From Ramlibacter pinisoli (GTDB lineage Bacteria; Pseudomonadota; Gammaproteobacteria; Burkholderiales; Burkholderiaceae_C): 64,000 bases of DNA. Positions 7,732-16,352 of this stretch are shown piece by piece (position 1 is the first letter of the stretch; each line of letters starts with the position of its first letter). The notes beneath the pieces were generated by a model that was not told the origin of the DNA, did not search any database, and worked only from the letters and a program-made list of their open reading frames with translations. The stretch spans positions 124,001 through 188,000 of the forward strand of contig NZ_WSEL01000006.1 of the NCBI RefSeq assembly GCF_009758015.1, read 5' to 3'. The translations under genes were made by a program, and so were the position numbers.

Positions 7732-9699
7732 TCAGGCCGTGCGCTCGGCGTGCGTCGCCAGCGCCTTCTGCAGCGCGGCGTGGATCGCCTGCGGTTCGGC
7801 CGGCTTGACCAGGTGGCCCGAGAAACCCGCCATCGCCGACCGCTGCAGGTCGGGCGTGGCCCCGTAACCTGACAGCGCGACGACCGGCAGCGACCGGCTC
7901 AGGGCGCGCCCGACGTCGATGCCGCTGCCGTCCGGCAGGCCCAGGTCGGTCAGCACCACGTCGAATGCGCGCTGGCGCGCGGTGCGCACCGCCTCGGCGC
8001 AGGTGCCCACGTGCGTGACCTGGTAGCCGTAGGTCTCCAGGCACATCACGATGGTCTCGGCGGCGTCGTGGTTGTCCTCCACCAGCAGCAGGCGCCAGCC
8101 GCCCGCCTCGTCCCGGGCCTCGGGGCCGGTGCCGACCGCCGCCGCCGCGGCCTCCGGCTGCACGTGGCTGCGCAGGCGAAGCGTGAAGGTGGCGCCCTGG
8201 TCGCGGCCGGCGCTGGCCGCCGTGAGCTCGCCCTTGTGCTCGGCCACCAGGCCGCGCGCGATGGCCAGCCCCAGGCCCAGGCCGCCGAAGCGCTGCGAGA
8301 CCTCGCGGTCGGCCTGCTCGAAGGCGCTGAAGATGCGCGGCAGCGCCTCGGCCTCGATGCCGATCCCGGTGTCGCTGACCTCCAGCACGATGTGCGCGCC
8401 GTCCAGGCGGGTGCGCACCTCGATCCGGCCCTCCTCGGGGGTGAACTTGATGGCGTTGCGCAGCAGGTTCCACAGCACCTGCTGCAGCCGGGCCTCGTCG
8501 GCCGCGACCTCGGCCCGCGCGGCCTCCAGCCGCAGGTGCAGCTGCAGCCGCTTGTCGCGCAACTGGCCTTCCAGCATGTCGAGCACCACCTGCACCAGCT
8601 CGTGCAGGTCGACCACGCGCGGCTTCAGGCTCACCTTGCCGGCGGAGATGGCGGTCAGGTCCAGCAGGTCCTCGATCAGGCGGGCCTCCAGCGCCACGTT
8701 GCGCTGGATCATGGGCAGCAGGTTCTGGTACTTGGGCGGCACGCTGGCGGTGCGCTCCAGCAGGTGGGCAGCGGTCGCGATCGGCGACAGCGGGGTGCGC
8801 AGCTCGTGCGACAGCACCGCCAGGAACCGGTCCTTGGCCTGGTTGGCGCGCTCGGCCTCCTCCTTGGCCGCCCGCAGCGCCTCGGCGTCGCGGTAATCGG
8901 CGGTGGCGTCGCGCACGATCTTGGAAAAGCCGTTGTGCGCCTCGTCGTCGCTGTACAGCGGCATCAGCACGCCCTCGGCCCACAGCCGCAGGCCGTCGCG
9001 CCGCATCAGCCAGCGGTTGTCGTCGGCCTTGCCCTCGCGCAAGGCGTCGCGCATCTCGCGGGCGAAGGTGCCGGCGGCCCGGTCCTCGGGCGTGAACAGG
9101 ATCTCGGCCGAGCGGCCCACGATCTCGTCGCGCCGGTAGCCGAAGATGTCCTCGGCGGCCTGGTTCCACGAGCGGATGGTGCCGGCGCGGTCGACCAGGA
9201 TGACCGCGTAGTTGCGCAGCGCGTCGACCACCCGCGCGAAGACGGCGTTGGCCTCGCGCAGCTGCACCTGCACGGTCTCGCGCGCCTGGCGCTGCGCCAC
9301 CTCGCGCAGCGCGCGGTCGATCACCAGCGGCAGCCGCACCAGCCGGCTCTTGCTCACGTAGTCGGTGGCGCCGCGCTTGAGCATCTCGACGGCGTTGTCC
9401 TCGCCGATCACGCCCGAGACGAAGATGAACGGCACCCGCGGGTTGCGGGTCCGCGCCTCGGCCAGCGCCAGCTCGCCGGAGAAGCCCGGGATCTCGTAGT
9501 CCGACAGGATCAGCTCGTACGAGCCGGCCGCGAGCGCGCCGACGTAGCCGGCCTCGTCGCGCACCACGTCGAGCACGGCGCGCGGGTACGAGGCGAGCAG
9601 CGCCTCGCGCAGCAGTTCCGCATCGAAGCGCGAGTCCTCCAGCAGCAGCACCCGCAGCGGCCGGTCGTGGAAGCCCGTCTCCGGCAGGTGTTCATTCAT
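7732..9699 (-). CDS. Hybrid sensor histidine kinase/response regulator (REC-PAS-HisKA-HATPase-REC)
   Basis: 655 residues. An N-terminal receiver (about 15-125, phospho-acceptor Asp67 in LILSDYEIP) is followed by a PAS domain (about 155-270), the HisKA helix with His298 (VLSHELRTPL), an ATPase domain (NAIKFTPEEG, SDTGIGI, GGLGLGLAIARG) and a C-terminal receiver (about 535-650, Asp585 in LTDLGLPDGSG). There are no membrane segments, so it is cytoplasmic. It overlaps the upstream response-regulator gene by 8 bp and is the last gene of the bphO-bphP operon. It probably receives phosphate or signal from BphP and the small regulator. No DNA-binding output is present. Confidence 0.93.
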   Translation of the reverse strand: MNEHLPETGFHDRPLRVLLLEDSRFDAELLREALLASYPRAVLDVVRDEAGYVGALAAGSYELILSDYEIPGFSGELALAEARTRNPRVPFIFVSGVIGEDNAVEMLKRGATDYVSKSRLVRLPLVIDRALREVAQRQARETVQVQLREANAVFARVVDALRNYAVILVDRAGTIRSWNQAAEDIFGYRRDEIVGRSAEILFTPEDRAAGTFAREMRDALREGKADDNRWLMRRDGLRLWAEGVLMPLYSDDEAHNGFSKIVRDATADYRDAEALRAAKEEAERANQAKDRFLAVLSHELRTPLSPIATAAHLLERTASVPPKYQNLLPMIQRNVALEARLIEDLLDLTAISAGKVSLKPRVVDLHELVQVVLDMLEGQLRDKRLQLHLRLEAARAEVAADEARLQQVLWNLLRNAIKFTPEEGRIEVRTRLDGAHIVLEVSDTGIGIEAEALPRIFSAFEQADREVSQRFGGLGLGLAIARGLVAEHKGELTAASAGRDQGATFTLRLRSHVQPEAAAAAVGTGPEARDEAGGWRLLLVEDNHDAAETIVMCLETYGYQVTHVGTCAEAVRTARQRAFDVVLTDLGLPDGSGIDVGRALSRSLPVVALSGYGATPDLQRSAMAGFSGHLVKPAEPQAIHAALQKALATHAERTA

Positions 9700-10150
9700 A
9701 CCGTCGACTGGCCTTCTGGGACCCAGGCGGGGGCTCGTTGACGACCGCCCAGAACACGCCCAGGTCGGCGATGGCGGTGACGAACTGCCGGAACTCGACC
9801 GGCTTGACCACGTAGGCGTTGACGCCCAGCTCGTAGCTGCGCACCACGTCCGACTCCTCCTGCGAGGAGGTCAGCATCACCACCGGGATGCTGCGCAGGT
9901 GGCTGGTCGCGCGCACCCGCTGCAGCACCTCCAGCCCGTTGACCTTGGGCAGCTTGAGGTCCAGCAGCACCACCGCCGGATTGCCCTCCTGGCGCTCGCG
10001 GAAGTCGCCCTCGCGCAGCAGGTAGTCCAGTGCCTGGGCGCCGTCGCGCACCACGATGACTTCGTTGGCCAGCTGGCTGCGCTCCAGCGCCACCAGCGTG
10101 AGCTCCAGGTCCCGCTTGTCGTCCTCGACGAGAAGAATCGGTTTGAGCAT
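9692..10150 (-). CDS. CheY-like single-domain response regulator (Rcp1 type)
   Basis: 152 residues, a receiver domain only. The acidic pair VEDD at 8-11, phospho-acceptor Asp64 in VVLLDLKLPKVNG, the Thr/Ser switch VMLTSS and the conserved Lys in VVKPV are all present. This form is usual for regulators paired with bacteriophytochromes, such as cyanobacterial Rcp1. The gene starts 3 bp after the bphP stop and overlaps the hybrid kinase start by 8 bp, so the three are translationally coupled. It probably shuttles phosphate between BphP and the hybrid kinase. Confidence 0.93.
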   Translation of the reverse strand: MLKPILLVEDDKRDLELTLVALERSQLANEVIVVRDGAQALDYLLREGDFRERQEGNPAVVLLDLKLPKVNGLEVLQRVRATSHLRSIPVVMLTSSQEESDVVRSYELGVNAYVVKPVEFRQFVTAIADLGVFWAVVNEPPPGSQKASRRYE

Positions 10151-10153
10151 GGT

Positions 10154-12352
10154 TCAGTCCTCTCCTTGTTCACGGGGCTTTGCATCCCCTTTGCCTGCCG
10201 GCAGGGAGAAGCCGAACACCGCTCCCTGGTCCGGTTCGCCGCGCGCCCACACGGTTCCGCCGTGGCGCTCGACGATCCTCCTCACGCTGGCCAGGCCGAT
10301 GCCCGTGCCCTCGAAATCCTCGGTCTGGTGCAGCCGCTGGAACACCCCGAACAGCTTGCCCACGTACTTCTGCTGGAAGCCGACGCCGTTGTCCTCGACC
10401 TCGATGCCCTCGCCCTCGGGGCCGCGCACCGCGCGCACGCGCACCAGGGCCCGCGACCGGGTGCGGGTGTACTTGGCGGCGTTGCCCAGCAGGTTGCGCA
10501 GCGCCACCTGCAGCAGGAAGGGGTCGCCCCACAGCACCGGCAGGTCGCCGGCCACCTGCCACTCGATGGCGCGCGCCGGCTCCTGGCGCGCCAGCTCCGC
10601 CACCAGCTCCTCGACCAGCACGTGGGTGTCGACCCGCTTGCGCTTGAGCGCCGAGCGGCCCATGCGCGAGAAGTCGAGCAGCGCGTCGACCAGGTGGCCG
10701 GCGTACGCCGCCGCCTCCTTGACGTGCGACAGGTAGCGCATCGAGCGCTCGGACAGCTGCTTGCCTTCCATGTCCTGCACCAGGTCGACGTAGCCGGCGA
10801 TGTGCCGCATCGGCGCGCGCAGGTCGTGCGAGACGGTGTACGAGAAGGCCTCCAGCTCCTTGTTGACGCGCCCCAGCTCGGTGGCCACCTCGGCCAGCTC
10901 CTCGGCCCGCCGCAGCACGATGCCGATCAGCGCATGGCGCAGCTCGCCGGCGGCCGCCAGCTCGGCGGGCGACCAGGGCAGCGAACGTCCGCGCAGCTGC
11001 TGCTGCCAGCTGGCGAAGCTGCGCCGCGGATGGATGCGGCCGTCGCCGACCGTGGCCTCCTTGCGCGGGTCGCCGGCCCACCGGATGGTGCGCACCAGCT
11101 CGGGCCGGAACCACAGCACCAGGTGGCGGTGCACCTGCGAGATCGAGACCGCCAGCACGCCGCAGGCGCGTTCGCGGAACGCCGCCGCGGGCGGGAACTC
11201 CTGCACCAGCCGGTCGCAGGCCCAGGTCTCCACGCCCTTGCCCGCGATCCAGTGCGCCAGCGCCGCGATCTGCTCGCGTTCCGGCGTCTCGCCGGCGGTC
11301 CAGCAGTCGTCGTTGAGCACCACGGCGGCGCCGCCGGCCCGCGCCATGTGCAGCAGCAGGCCGGGCTCGCCGGCCAGCTGCTGCAGCGTGGCGTCGCTGT
11401 CGGCCAGCTGCGCCACCAGCTGCAGCGTCAGGCGGCGTAGCTCCAGCCGCTGCGCGACCTCGGCGTTGTCTTCCTTGGCGCCGATCTGCAGCGACAGCAG
11501 CCGGCCCAGGTGCTCGCAGGCGGCGCGGGTCTGGAACGGCAGCTGGCGCGGCGCGTGGTCGTGGCAGGAGATCAGGCCCCACAGGCGGTCGCCGACCACG
11601 ATGGAGACCGACATCGAGGCCAGCGTGCGCATGTTGCGCATGTACTCCAGGTGCACCGGCGACACGCTGCGCAGGTGCGCGTGCGACAGGTCGAGCGAGG
11701 CCGGCTCCCAGCCGGCCTCCACGCCCAGCAGCGGCACCGGCCGGTAGCTGGCGTCGGGGATCAGCCGGATGTGGTTCAGGCGGTACAGCTCGCGCGCCTG
11801 CGCCGGCACGTCGGCGCCCGGGAAGCGGTGGCCCTGGTAGGAGTCGTAGCCGGGGTCGATGCACTCGGCCAGCACTTCGCCGTGGCCTTCCTCGTCGAAG
11901 CGGTAGACCAGGGTGCGGCCGAAGCCGGTCAGGCGCTTGATCTCGCGCGCCGCCAGGTCGGCCAGTTCGGCGACCGAGCCGGCGCGCTGCAGCAACGGCA
12001 GGAAATGGCGCGCCAGCGAGTAGATGGGGGCCTGGGTGCCGGCCTCGTCGACCGCCGGCTCGAACTCCAGCAGCACCAGCGCGCCGCTGCGGTGGCCCAG
12101 GACATCGAGCGGCGCGCCGTCCACGTCGACCCGGCCGAGCGCGGCCGGCCCTTCGCCGTCGAGGGCGGCCAGCCGCGCGCCGACCAGGCCGGCGGCGCGG
12201 CGTGCCGCGTCGGCGCCGGCCCAGTTGGCGCTCCAGGCCACCAGCGCGCCGTCCGGGCCGAGCACGGCCATCCGGCCGTGCGGCTGGATCGCGCCCGGCA
12301 CCCGGATCGGCTCGCTCGCACAGAGGGCGAGGTCAGGCAGCGGCGCGTTCAT
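10154..12352 (-). CDS. bphP: Bacteriophytochrome histidine kinase (PAS-GAF-PHY-HisKA-HATPase)
   Basis: 732 residues. Cys11 in ALCASEPIRVPGAIQPHG is the expected biliverdin attachment site. The GAF domain has FPGADVPAQARELYRLNHIRLIPD, a variant of PASDIP that keeps the Asp, and the chromophore-pocket segment SVSPVHLEYMRNM. The PHY tongue carries PRRSF. The kinase part has His509 in SYTVSHDLRAPMRH, an N-box RNLLGNAAKYT, DNGVGF and GTGIGLASV. It senses red/far-red light with biliverdin supplied by the heme oxygenase encoded just upstream (20-bp overlap). All residues needed for light sensing and kinase activity appear present. Confidence 0.95.
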   Translation of the reverse strand: MNAPLPDLALCASEPIRVPGAIQPHGRMAVLGPDGALVAWSANWAGADAARRAAGLVGARLAALDGEGPAALGRVDVDGAPLDVLGHRSGALVLLEFEPAVDEAGTQAPIYSLARHFLPLLQRAGSVAELADLAAREIKRLTGFGRTLVYRFDEEGHGEVLAECIDPGYDSYQGHRFPGADVPAQARELYRLNHIRLIPDASYRPVPLLGVEAGWEPASLDLSHAHLRSVSPVHLEYMRNMRTLASMSVSIVVGDRLWGLISCHDHAPRQLPFQTRAACEHLGRLLSLQIGAKEDNAEVAQRLELRRLTLQLVAQLADSDATLQQLAGEPGLLLHMARAGGAAVVLNDDCWTAGETPEREQIAALAHWIAGKGVETWACDRLVQEFPPAAAFRERACGVLAVSISQVHRHLVLWFRPELVRTIRWAGDPRKEATVGDGRIHPRRSFASWQQQLRGRSLPWSPAELAAAGELRHALIGIVLRRAEELAEVATELGRVNKELEAFSYTVSHDLRAPMRHIAGYVDLVQDMEGKQLSERSMRYLSHVKEAAAYAGHLVDALLDFSRMGRSALKRKRVDTHVLVEELVAELARQEPARAIEWQVAGDLPVLWGDPFLLQVALRNLLGNAAKYTRTRSRALVRVRAVRGPEGEGIEVEDNGVGFQQKYVGKLFGVFQRLHQTEDFEGTGIGLASVRRIVERHGGTVWARGEPDQGAVFGFSLPAGKGDAKPREQGED

Positions 12353-12971
12353 GCAGCAGCGAATCGAAGGTGGCGATCAGTCCGTCGAAGGTGGCCACGG
12401 CGGCGCGCACGGCGCCGGCCTGGCCGGCCGGATCGGCGTCGAGGGCATCGGCCAGCAGGCGCTGGAACGCGCGCCAGCGCGCGGCGGTGCCGGCGCCGCC
12501 GCCGTGGAAATAGGCCAGGCCGTGCTCGGGCCGCAGCCCGAGGTGGCGCTGCACCTGGGCCGCGATGACCTGGCCGCCGAGGGCGGATCCTTCCAGCACA
12601 TAGAGCGAGCCGAGCGCCTCGGCCGGGCCGGCCAGCGGCGGCACGCGGGCCAGCCACGGCAGGGCCGGCAGGCCCAGCGCGCCCAGGTCGCGCCGCGCCA
12701 GGGCGGCCCGGCGGCCCGCGGTGAACCAGGGCTGCAAGTGGAGCGGCAGCGCGCGCAGCAGGCGCGGCTCCCAGACCGCCAGGAAGGCGTCGAAGCCTTG
12801 CAGCACCCGCCCGTAGTGCGCACGGCCGAAGCCCTGGCGCAATCCCAACTGCGACTCGATCGCTGCGTGCCGGCCGGCGGTGGCCTGGCGCAGCAGGTCC
12901 AGCGTCGTGGCACCGGCCCCCGTCAGCTGCCGGACGCTGGGCACCGGCTTGTCATCCTGCTCTCGAACCAT
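12333..12971 (-). CDS. bphO: Biliverdin-producing heme oxygenase
   Basis: 212 residues. His35 in TAGRHAAIES is the likely proximal heme ligand, and GSLYVLEGSALGGQVI forms the distal helix with the flexible glycine pair. It opens heme to biliverdin, CO and iron, making the chromophore for BphP. Its 3' end overlaps the bphP start by 20 bp. The ATG at 12971 gives a lysine/acidic leader of about 20 residues; no better internal ATG is seen. A perfect inverted repeat begins 11 bases upstream of the ATG and may control its translation. Confidence 0.93.
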   Translation of the reverse strand: MVREQDDKPVPSVRQLTGAGATTLDLLRQATAGRHAAIESQLGLRQGFGRAHYGRVLQGFDAFLAVWEPRLLRALPLHLQPWFTAGRRAALARRDLGALGLPALPWLARVPPLAGPAEALGSLYVLEGSALGGQVIAAQVQRHLGLRPEHGLAYFHGGGAGTAARWRAFQRLLADALDADPAGQAGAVRAAVATFDGLIATFDSLLHERAAA

Positions 12972-12981
12972 TCAACATCCA

Positions 12982-13018
12982 AGATTCGTCCCGCCCCCGC
13001 GGACAAAGCGACGAATCT
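12982..13018 (-). promoter_or_regulatory. Inverted repeat in bphO leader
   Basis: AGATTCGTC at 12982-12990 and GACGAATCT at 13010-13018 form a perfect 9-bp inverted repeat with a 19-base spacer. It ends 10 bases before the bphO ATG. It could be a DNA operator or an mRNA hairpin over the translation-initiation region. The remaining region to 13111 holds the TGTC-N4-TCCTCCTAC motif and nothing else I recognise. Confidence 0.45.
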
Positions 13019-13041
13019 GCCAGAGGAGCCCTCGCGGCCGT

Positions 13042-13058
13042 GTAGGAGGATTCCGACA
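13042..13058 (-). promoter_or_regulatory. TGTC-N4-TCCTCCTAC motif upstream of bphO
   Basis: Read on the minus strand this is TGTCGGAATCCTCCTAC. The only other copy of the TGTC-N4-TCCTCCTAC pattern I noticed is at 6083-6099. It lies 70 bases upstream of the bphO ATG, a plausible promoter distance. Confidence 0.3.
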
Positions 13059-13111
13059 CCGGTCGTCGGAGCAGCCCGGGCCTGCGTGCCGGACCCGGCG
13101 CGGGGAGCGCG

Positions 13112-14077
13112 CTAGCGCAGGAGGGCGACCGCGCCCGAGAAGGTGACGAAGGCGGCGGCCGTGGTCAGCAGGATGATGCGGGCGATGCGGCCGTTGTCGG
13201 CGCCGAAGCGCTCGGCCAGCAGCGACACGTTGCTGGCGCTCGGCAGCGCCGCCACCAGCACCATCACGGTGAGGGCGAACCGGTCCAGCGGCAGCCGCAC
13301 GGCGATGGCCAGCAGGCCGACGCCCAGCACCAGCAGCGGGTGCAGCACCAGCTTGGCGGCCGCCACCGGCACGAAGTCGGCCGCCGGCGGCGCCGCCTGC
13401 TCCTGCGCCGCCGCCACCATCTGCGAGCGGGCCAGCACGGCGCCGATGGTGAACAGGGCCACCGGCGAGGCGGCGTCGGCCAGCATGCCGATCAGGGCTG
13501 CGACCGGCTTGGCCGGCACCAGGTCCAGGGCCGACGCGGCGGCGCCCAGCACGATGGCCCAGGGCATCGGGTTGGTCGCCACGCCGCGCAGCGCCCGCCG
13601 CGCCGCCTGCGCCGAGCCGTGCTGGTCGGCGCCGTCCAGCCGCGACAGCCCGATGCACAGCGAGGTGGTGACCACCAGGTCGATCAGGATGGTGAGGATG
13701 GCCGGGCCGGCCGCCGCCGGGCCGAGCAGCGCCACCAGCAGCGGCACGCCCATGAAGCCGGTGTTGGGGAACGCCGCCACCAGCGCGCCGAAGGCGGCAT
13801 CGTTCCAGCGGATGCGCTCGTTCAGGGTGAAGGTCACCGTGCCGCCGACCATCAGCAGGGCGCACGGCAGGTAGACCGCCAGCGCGGCGCCGTCGAACAG
13901 CTGCGCCACCGGCGTGCTGGCGCCGAACCGGTACAGCATGCAGGGCAGCGCGAAGAACAGCACGAAGGTGTTCAGCCCGCCGATCGCCTCCAGCGGCAGC
14001 ATGCGGCGGCGGGCGGCCAGGTAGCCGCACAGCACCAGCGCGAAGAAGGGAAAGGTGACCTGCAGGATGGCCAGCAC
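13112..14077 (-). CDS. AEC-family transporter (auxin efflux carrier family)
   Basis: About 321 residues and about ten hydrophobic segments in two halves. It begins LAILQVTFPFFALVLCGYLA, has FPNTGFMGVPLL in the first half and ALPSASNVSLLAERFG near the C-terminus, both characteristic of AEC permeases. It probably exports small organic acids or similar anions. The GTG at 14077 is chosen because family members start at this helix; an upstream start within 14215 would add a basic, proline-rich, non-conserved leader. It is divergent from rep, with one of two 14-bp direct repeats 28 bases upstream of the start. Confidence 0.83.
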   Translation of the reverse strand: MLAILQVTFPFFALVLCGYLAARRRMLPLEAIGGLNTFVLFFALPCMLYRFGASTPVAQLFDGAALAVYLPCALLMVGGTVTFTLNERIRWNDAAFGALVAAFPNTGFMGVPLLVALLGPAAAGPAILTILIDLVVTTSLCIGLSRLDGADQHGSAQAARRALRGVATNPMPWAIVLGAAASALDLVPAKPVAALIGMLADAASPVALFTIGAVLARSQMVAAAQEQAAPPAADFVPVAAAKLVLHPLLVLGVGLLAIAVRLPLDRFALTVMVLVAALPSASNVSLLAERFGADNGRIARIILLTTAAAFVTFSGAVALLR

Positions 14078-14104
14078 GGCAGCGATTGTCGGGGCAACGC
14101 CGGC

Positions 14105-14187
14105 CGGCACTTTGTCGCCCTGCTGACGCCTGCCGGCCACGCGCCTGCCGCCGCCGCGCGGGTGCACACGCGGCGGCACTTTGTCGC
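14105..14187. repeat. Pair of 14-bp direct repeats between AEC gene and rep
   Basis: The sequence CGGCACTTTGTCGC occurs at 14105-14118 and 14174-14187, 69 bases apart, in the 182-bp divergent region. One copy lies 28 bases before the AEC gene start; the other ends 22 bases before a TATCAT box at 14210-14215 that could be the rep -10, so it overlaps the expected -35 position. It may be a site for a shared regulator. Confidence 0.45.
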
Positions 14188-14259
14188 GCCCTCCCCGGAA
14201 CGCGGCCGCTATCATCGGCCGCTCGCCCGCCCGCCCCCTCCCCGAGCAGTCCCCCCCGC

Positions 14260-16350
14260 ATGTCCGGCCTCAACCTCGCGCAGCAGGATGCCGTCAACTA
14301 CCTGCATGGCCCCTGCCTGGTGCTGGCCGGCGCCGGCTCGGGCAAGACGCGGGTGATCACGCACAAGGTGGCGCGCCTGATCCAGACCGGGATGGACGCC
14401 AAGCGCATCCTGGCCATCACCTTCACCAACAAGGCGGCCGCCGAGATGCGCGAGCGCGCCAAGTCGCTGATCGGCAGGCCGGCCAAGGACGTGGTGATCT
14501 GCACCTTCCACGCGCTGGGCGTGCGGCTGCTGCGCCAGGACGGGCAGGTGCTGGGCCTCAAGCCCCAGTTCTCCATCCTGGACGCCGACGACGTCACCTC
14601 CATCCTGAAGGACGCCGGCGGCACCACCGACGCCGCCACCGCGCGCCAGTGGCAGTGGGCGATCAGCCTGTGGAAGAACATGGGGCTGAACGCGTCGCAG
14701 GCGCTGGCCCAGGCCAAGGACGACAACGAGCGCGTCACCGCCACCATCATGGCGCGCTACGAGGAGCGGCTGGCGGCCTACCAGAGCGTCGACTTCGACG
14801 ACCTGATCGGGCTGCCGCTCCGGCTGCTGCAGGAGCACGACGAGGTGCGCGACAAGTGGCAGCGCCAGCTCGGGCACGTGCTGGTCGACGAGTACCAGGA
14901 CACCAACGCCACCCAGTACGAGCTGCTGAAGCTGCTGGTGGGCGCGCGCGGCGGCTTCACCGCGGTGGGCGACGACGACCAGTCGATCTACGGCTGGCGC
15001 GGCGCCACGCTGGACAACCTGCGGCGCCTGCCGCAGGACTATCCGCAGCTGAAGGTGATCAAGCTGGAGCAGAACTACCGCTCCACCAGCGCCATCCTGC
15101 GCGCGGCCAACAACGTCATCCAGCCCAACCCCAAGCTGTTCCCCAAGACGCTGTTCTCGGAGCTCGGCGAGGGCGAGCCGGTGCGCATCGTCGACTGCGA
15201 CAACGAGGAGCACGAGGCCGAGCGCGCGGTGGCCCGCATGCTGTCGATCCGCGCCAGCGGCGGCGGCAAGGACTGGAAGGACTTCGCCGTGCTGTACCGC
15301 GCCAACCACCAGGCGCGCATCTTCGAGCAGGCGCTGCGCAAGGCGCAGGTGCCCTACAAGGTGTCCGGCGGCCAGAGCTTCTTCGACCGCGCCGAGATCC
15401 GCGACCTGTGCGCCTGGCTGCGGCTGTGGGTCAACGAGGACGACGACCCGGCGTTCCTGCGTGCGGTGACCACGCCCAAGCGCGGCATCGGCCACCAGAC
15501 GCTGGCCAGCCTGGGCACCTTCGCCAACCAGTACAAGCTGAGCCTGTTCGGCGCGCTGTTCTCGTCCTCGCTCGGCGCCGTGCTGTCGGCCCGCGCGCTG
15601 GGCAGCCTGCAGGAGTTCGGCCGCTTCGTGAACGACCTGCAGTTCCGCGCCCGCCGCACCGAGGGCGCCGAGGACGCCAAGGCCTTCCTGACCGACTGGC
15701 TCAAGGACATCGGCTACGAGAAGCACCTGTACGACAGCGAGGAGAGCGAGAAGCTGGCCGCCTCGCGCTGGACCAACGTGCTGGAGTTCTGCGACTGGAT
15801 GGCGGCGCGCTGCGGCGGCCAGATCGATGACACGGCGGGCGTGCAGGTCGCCAGCGAGAAGAAGACCCTGCTGGAGGTGGCGCAGACCATCGCGCTGCTG
15901 TCCACCATCAGCGAGCGCGAGAAGGACCAGAACGTGGTGACGCTGTCGACGCTGCACGCCTCCAAGGGCCTGGAGTGGCCGCACGTGATGCTGGTCGGCT
16001 GCGTCGAGGGCATGCTGCCGTTCAAGCTGGGCGACGACGACAACCCGGGCGGCAAGGCCGACGGGCCCATGAGCGAGGGCATCCTGCAGCGCCTGCAGGA
16101 GGAGCGGCGCCTGATGTACGTGGGCATCACGCGGGCCCAGCGCTCGCTCGCGGTGAGCTGGACCAAGCGGCGCAAGAAGGGCCGCGAGGTCGTGGCGGCG
16201 CAGCCCAGCCGCTTCATCGCCGAGATGGCGCTGGAAAAGGCCACCACCCGGGAGGACCCGCGCGAGAAGCTGCGCGCGCTGCGGGCCGAGTTCGCGAAGA
16301 AGAGCGCCGACAGCGCAGCCGCCGCGGCCGCGGCGCAGGGACCGGCCTGA
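14260..16350 (+). CDS. rep: ATP-dependent 3'-5' DNA helicase, Rep/UvrD family
   Basis: 696 residues, superfamily 1A. Motifs in order: Q-motif LNLAQQDAV, Walker A AGAGSGKT at 23-30, Ia ITFTNKAAAEM, Walker B VDEYQDTN, III GDDDQSIYGWRG, IV EQNYRST, V TLHASKGLEW, and VI RLMYVGITRAQ. Length, the QSIYGWRGA form and the compact C-terminus fit Rep better than UvrD, which is longer. It unwinds DNA ahead of blocked replication forks. ATG at 14260; the Shine-Dalgarno is weak. The C-terminus ends in a Ser/Ala-rich tail. Confidence 0.9.
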   Translation: MSGLNLAQQDAVNYLHGPCLVLAGAGSGKTRVITHKVARLIQTGMDAKRILAITFTNKAAAEMRERAKSLIGRPAKDVVICTFHALGVRLLRQDGQVLGLKPQFSILDADDVTSILKDAGGTTDAATARQWQWAISLWKNMGLNASQALAQAKDDNERVTATIMARYEERLAAYQSVDFDDLIGLPLRLLQEHDEVRDKWQRQLGHVLVDEYQDTNATQYELLKLLVGARGGFTAVGDDDQSIYGWRGATLDNLRRLPQDYPQLKVIKLEQNYRSTSAILRAANNVIQPNPKLFPKTLFSELGEGEPVRIVDCDNEEHEAERAVARMLSIRASGGGKDWKDFAVLYRANHQARIFEQALRKAQVPYKVSGGQSFFDRAEIRDLCAWLRLWVNEDDDPAFLRAVTTPKRGIGHQTLASLGTFANQYKLSLFGALFSSSLGAVLSARALGSLQEFGRFVNDLQFRARRTEGAEDAKAFLTDWLKDIGYEKHLYDSEESEKLAASRWTNVLEFCDWMAARCGGQIDDTAGVQVASEKKTLLEVAQTIALLSTISEREKDQNVVTLSTLHASKGLEWPHVMLVGCVEGMLPFKLGDDDNPGGKADGPMSEGILQRLQEERRLMYVGITRAQRSLAVSWTKRRKKGREVVAAQPSRFIAEMALEKATTREDPREKLRALRAEFAKKSADSAAAAAAAQGPA

Positions 16351-16352
16351 GC

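Noticed and set aside
14212..15984. 590-codon minus-strand frame opposite rep
   Set aside because: Val/Leu/Ala/Gln-rich shadow without recognisable domain; rep motifs are complete on the plus strand.
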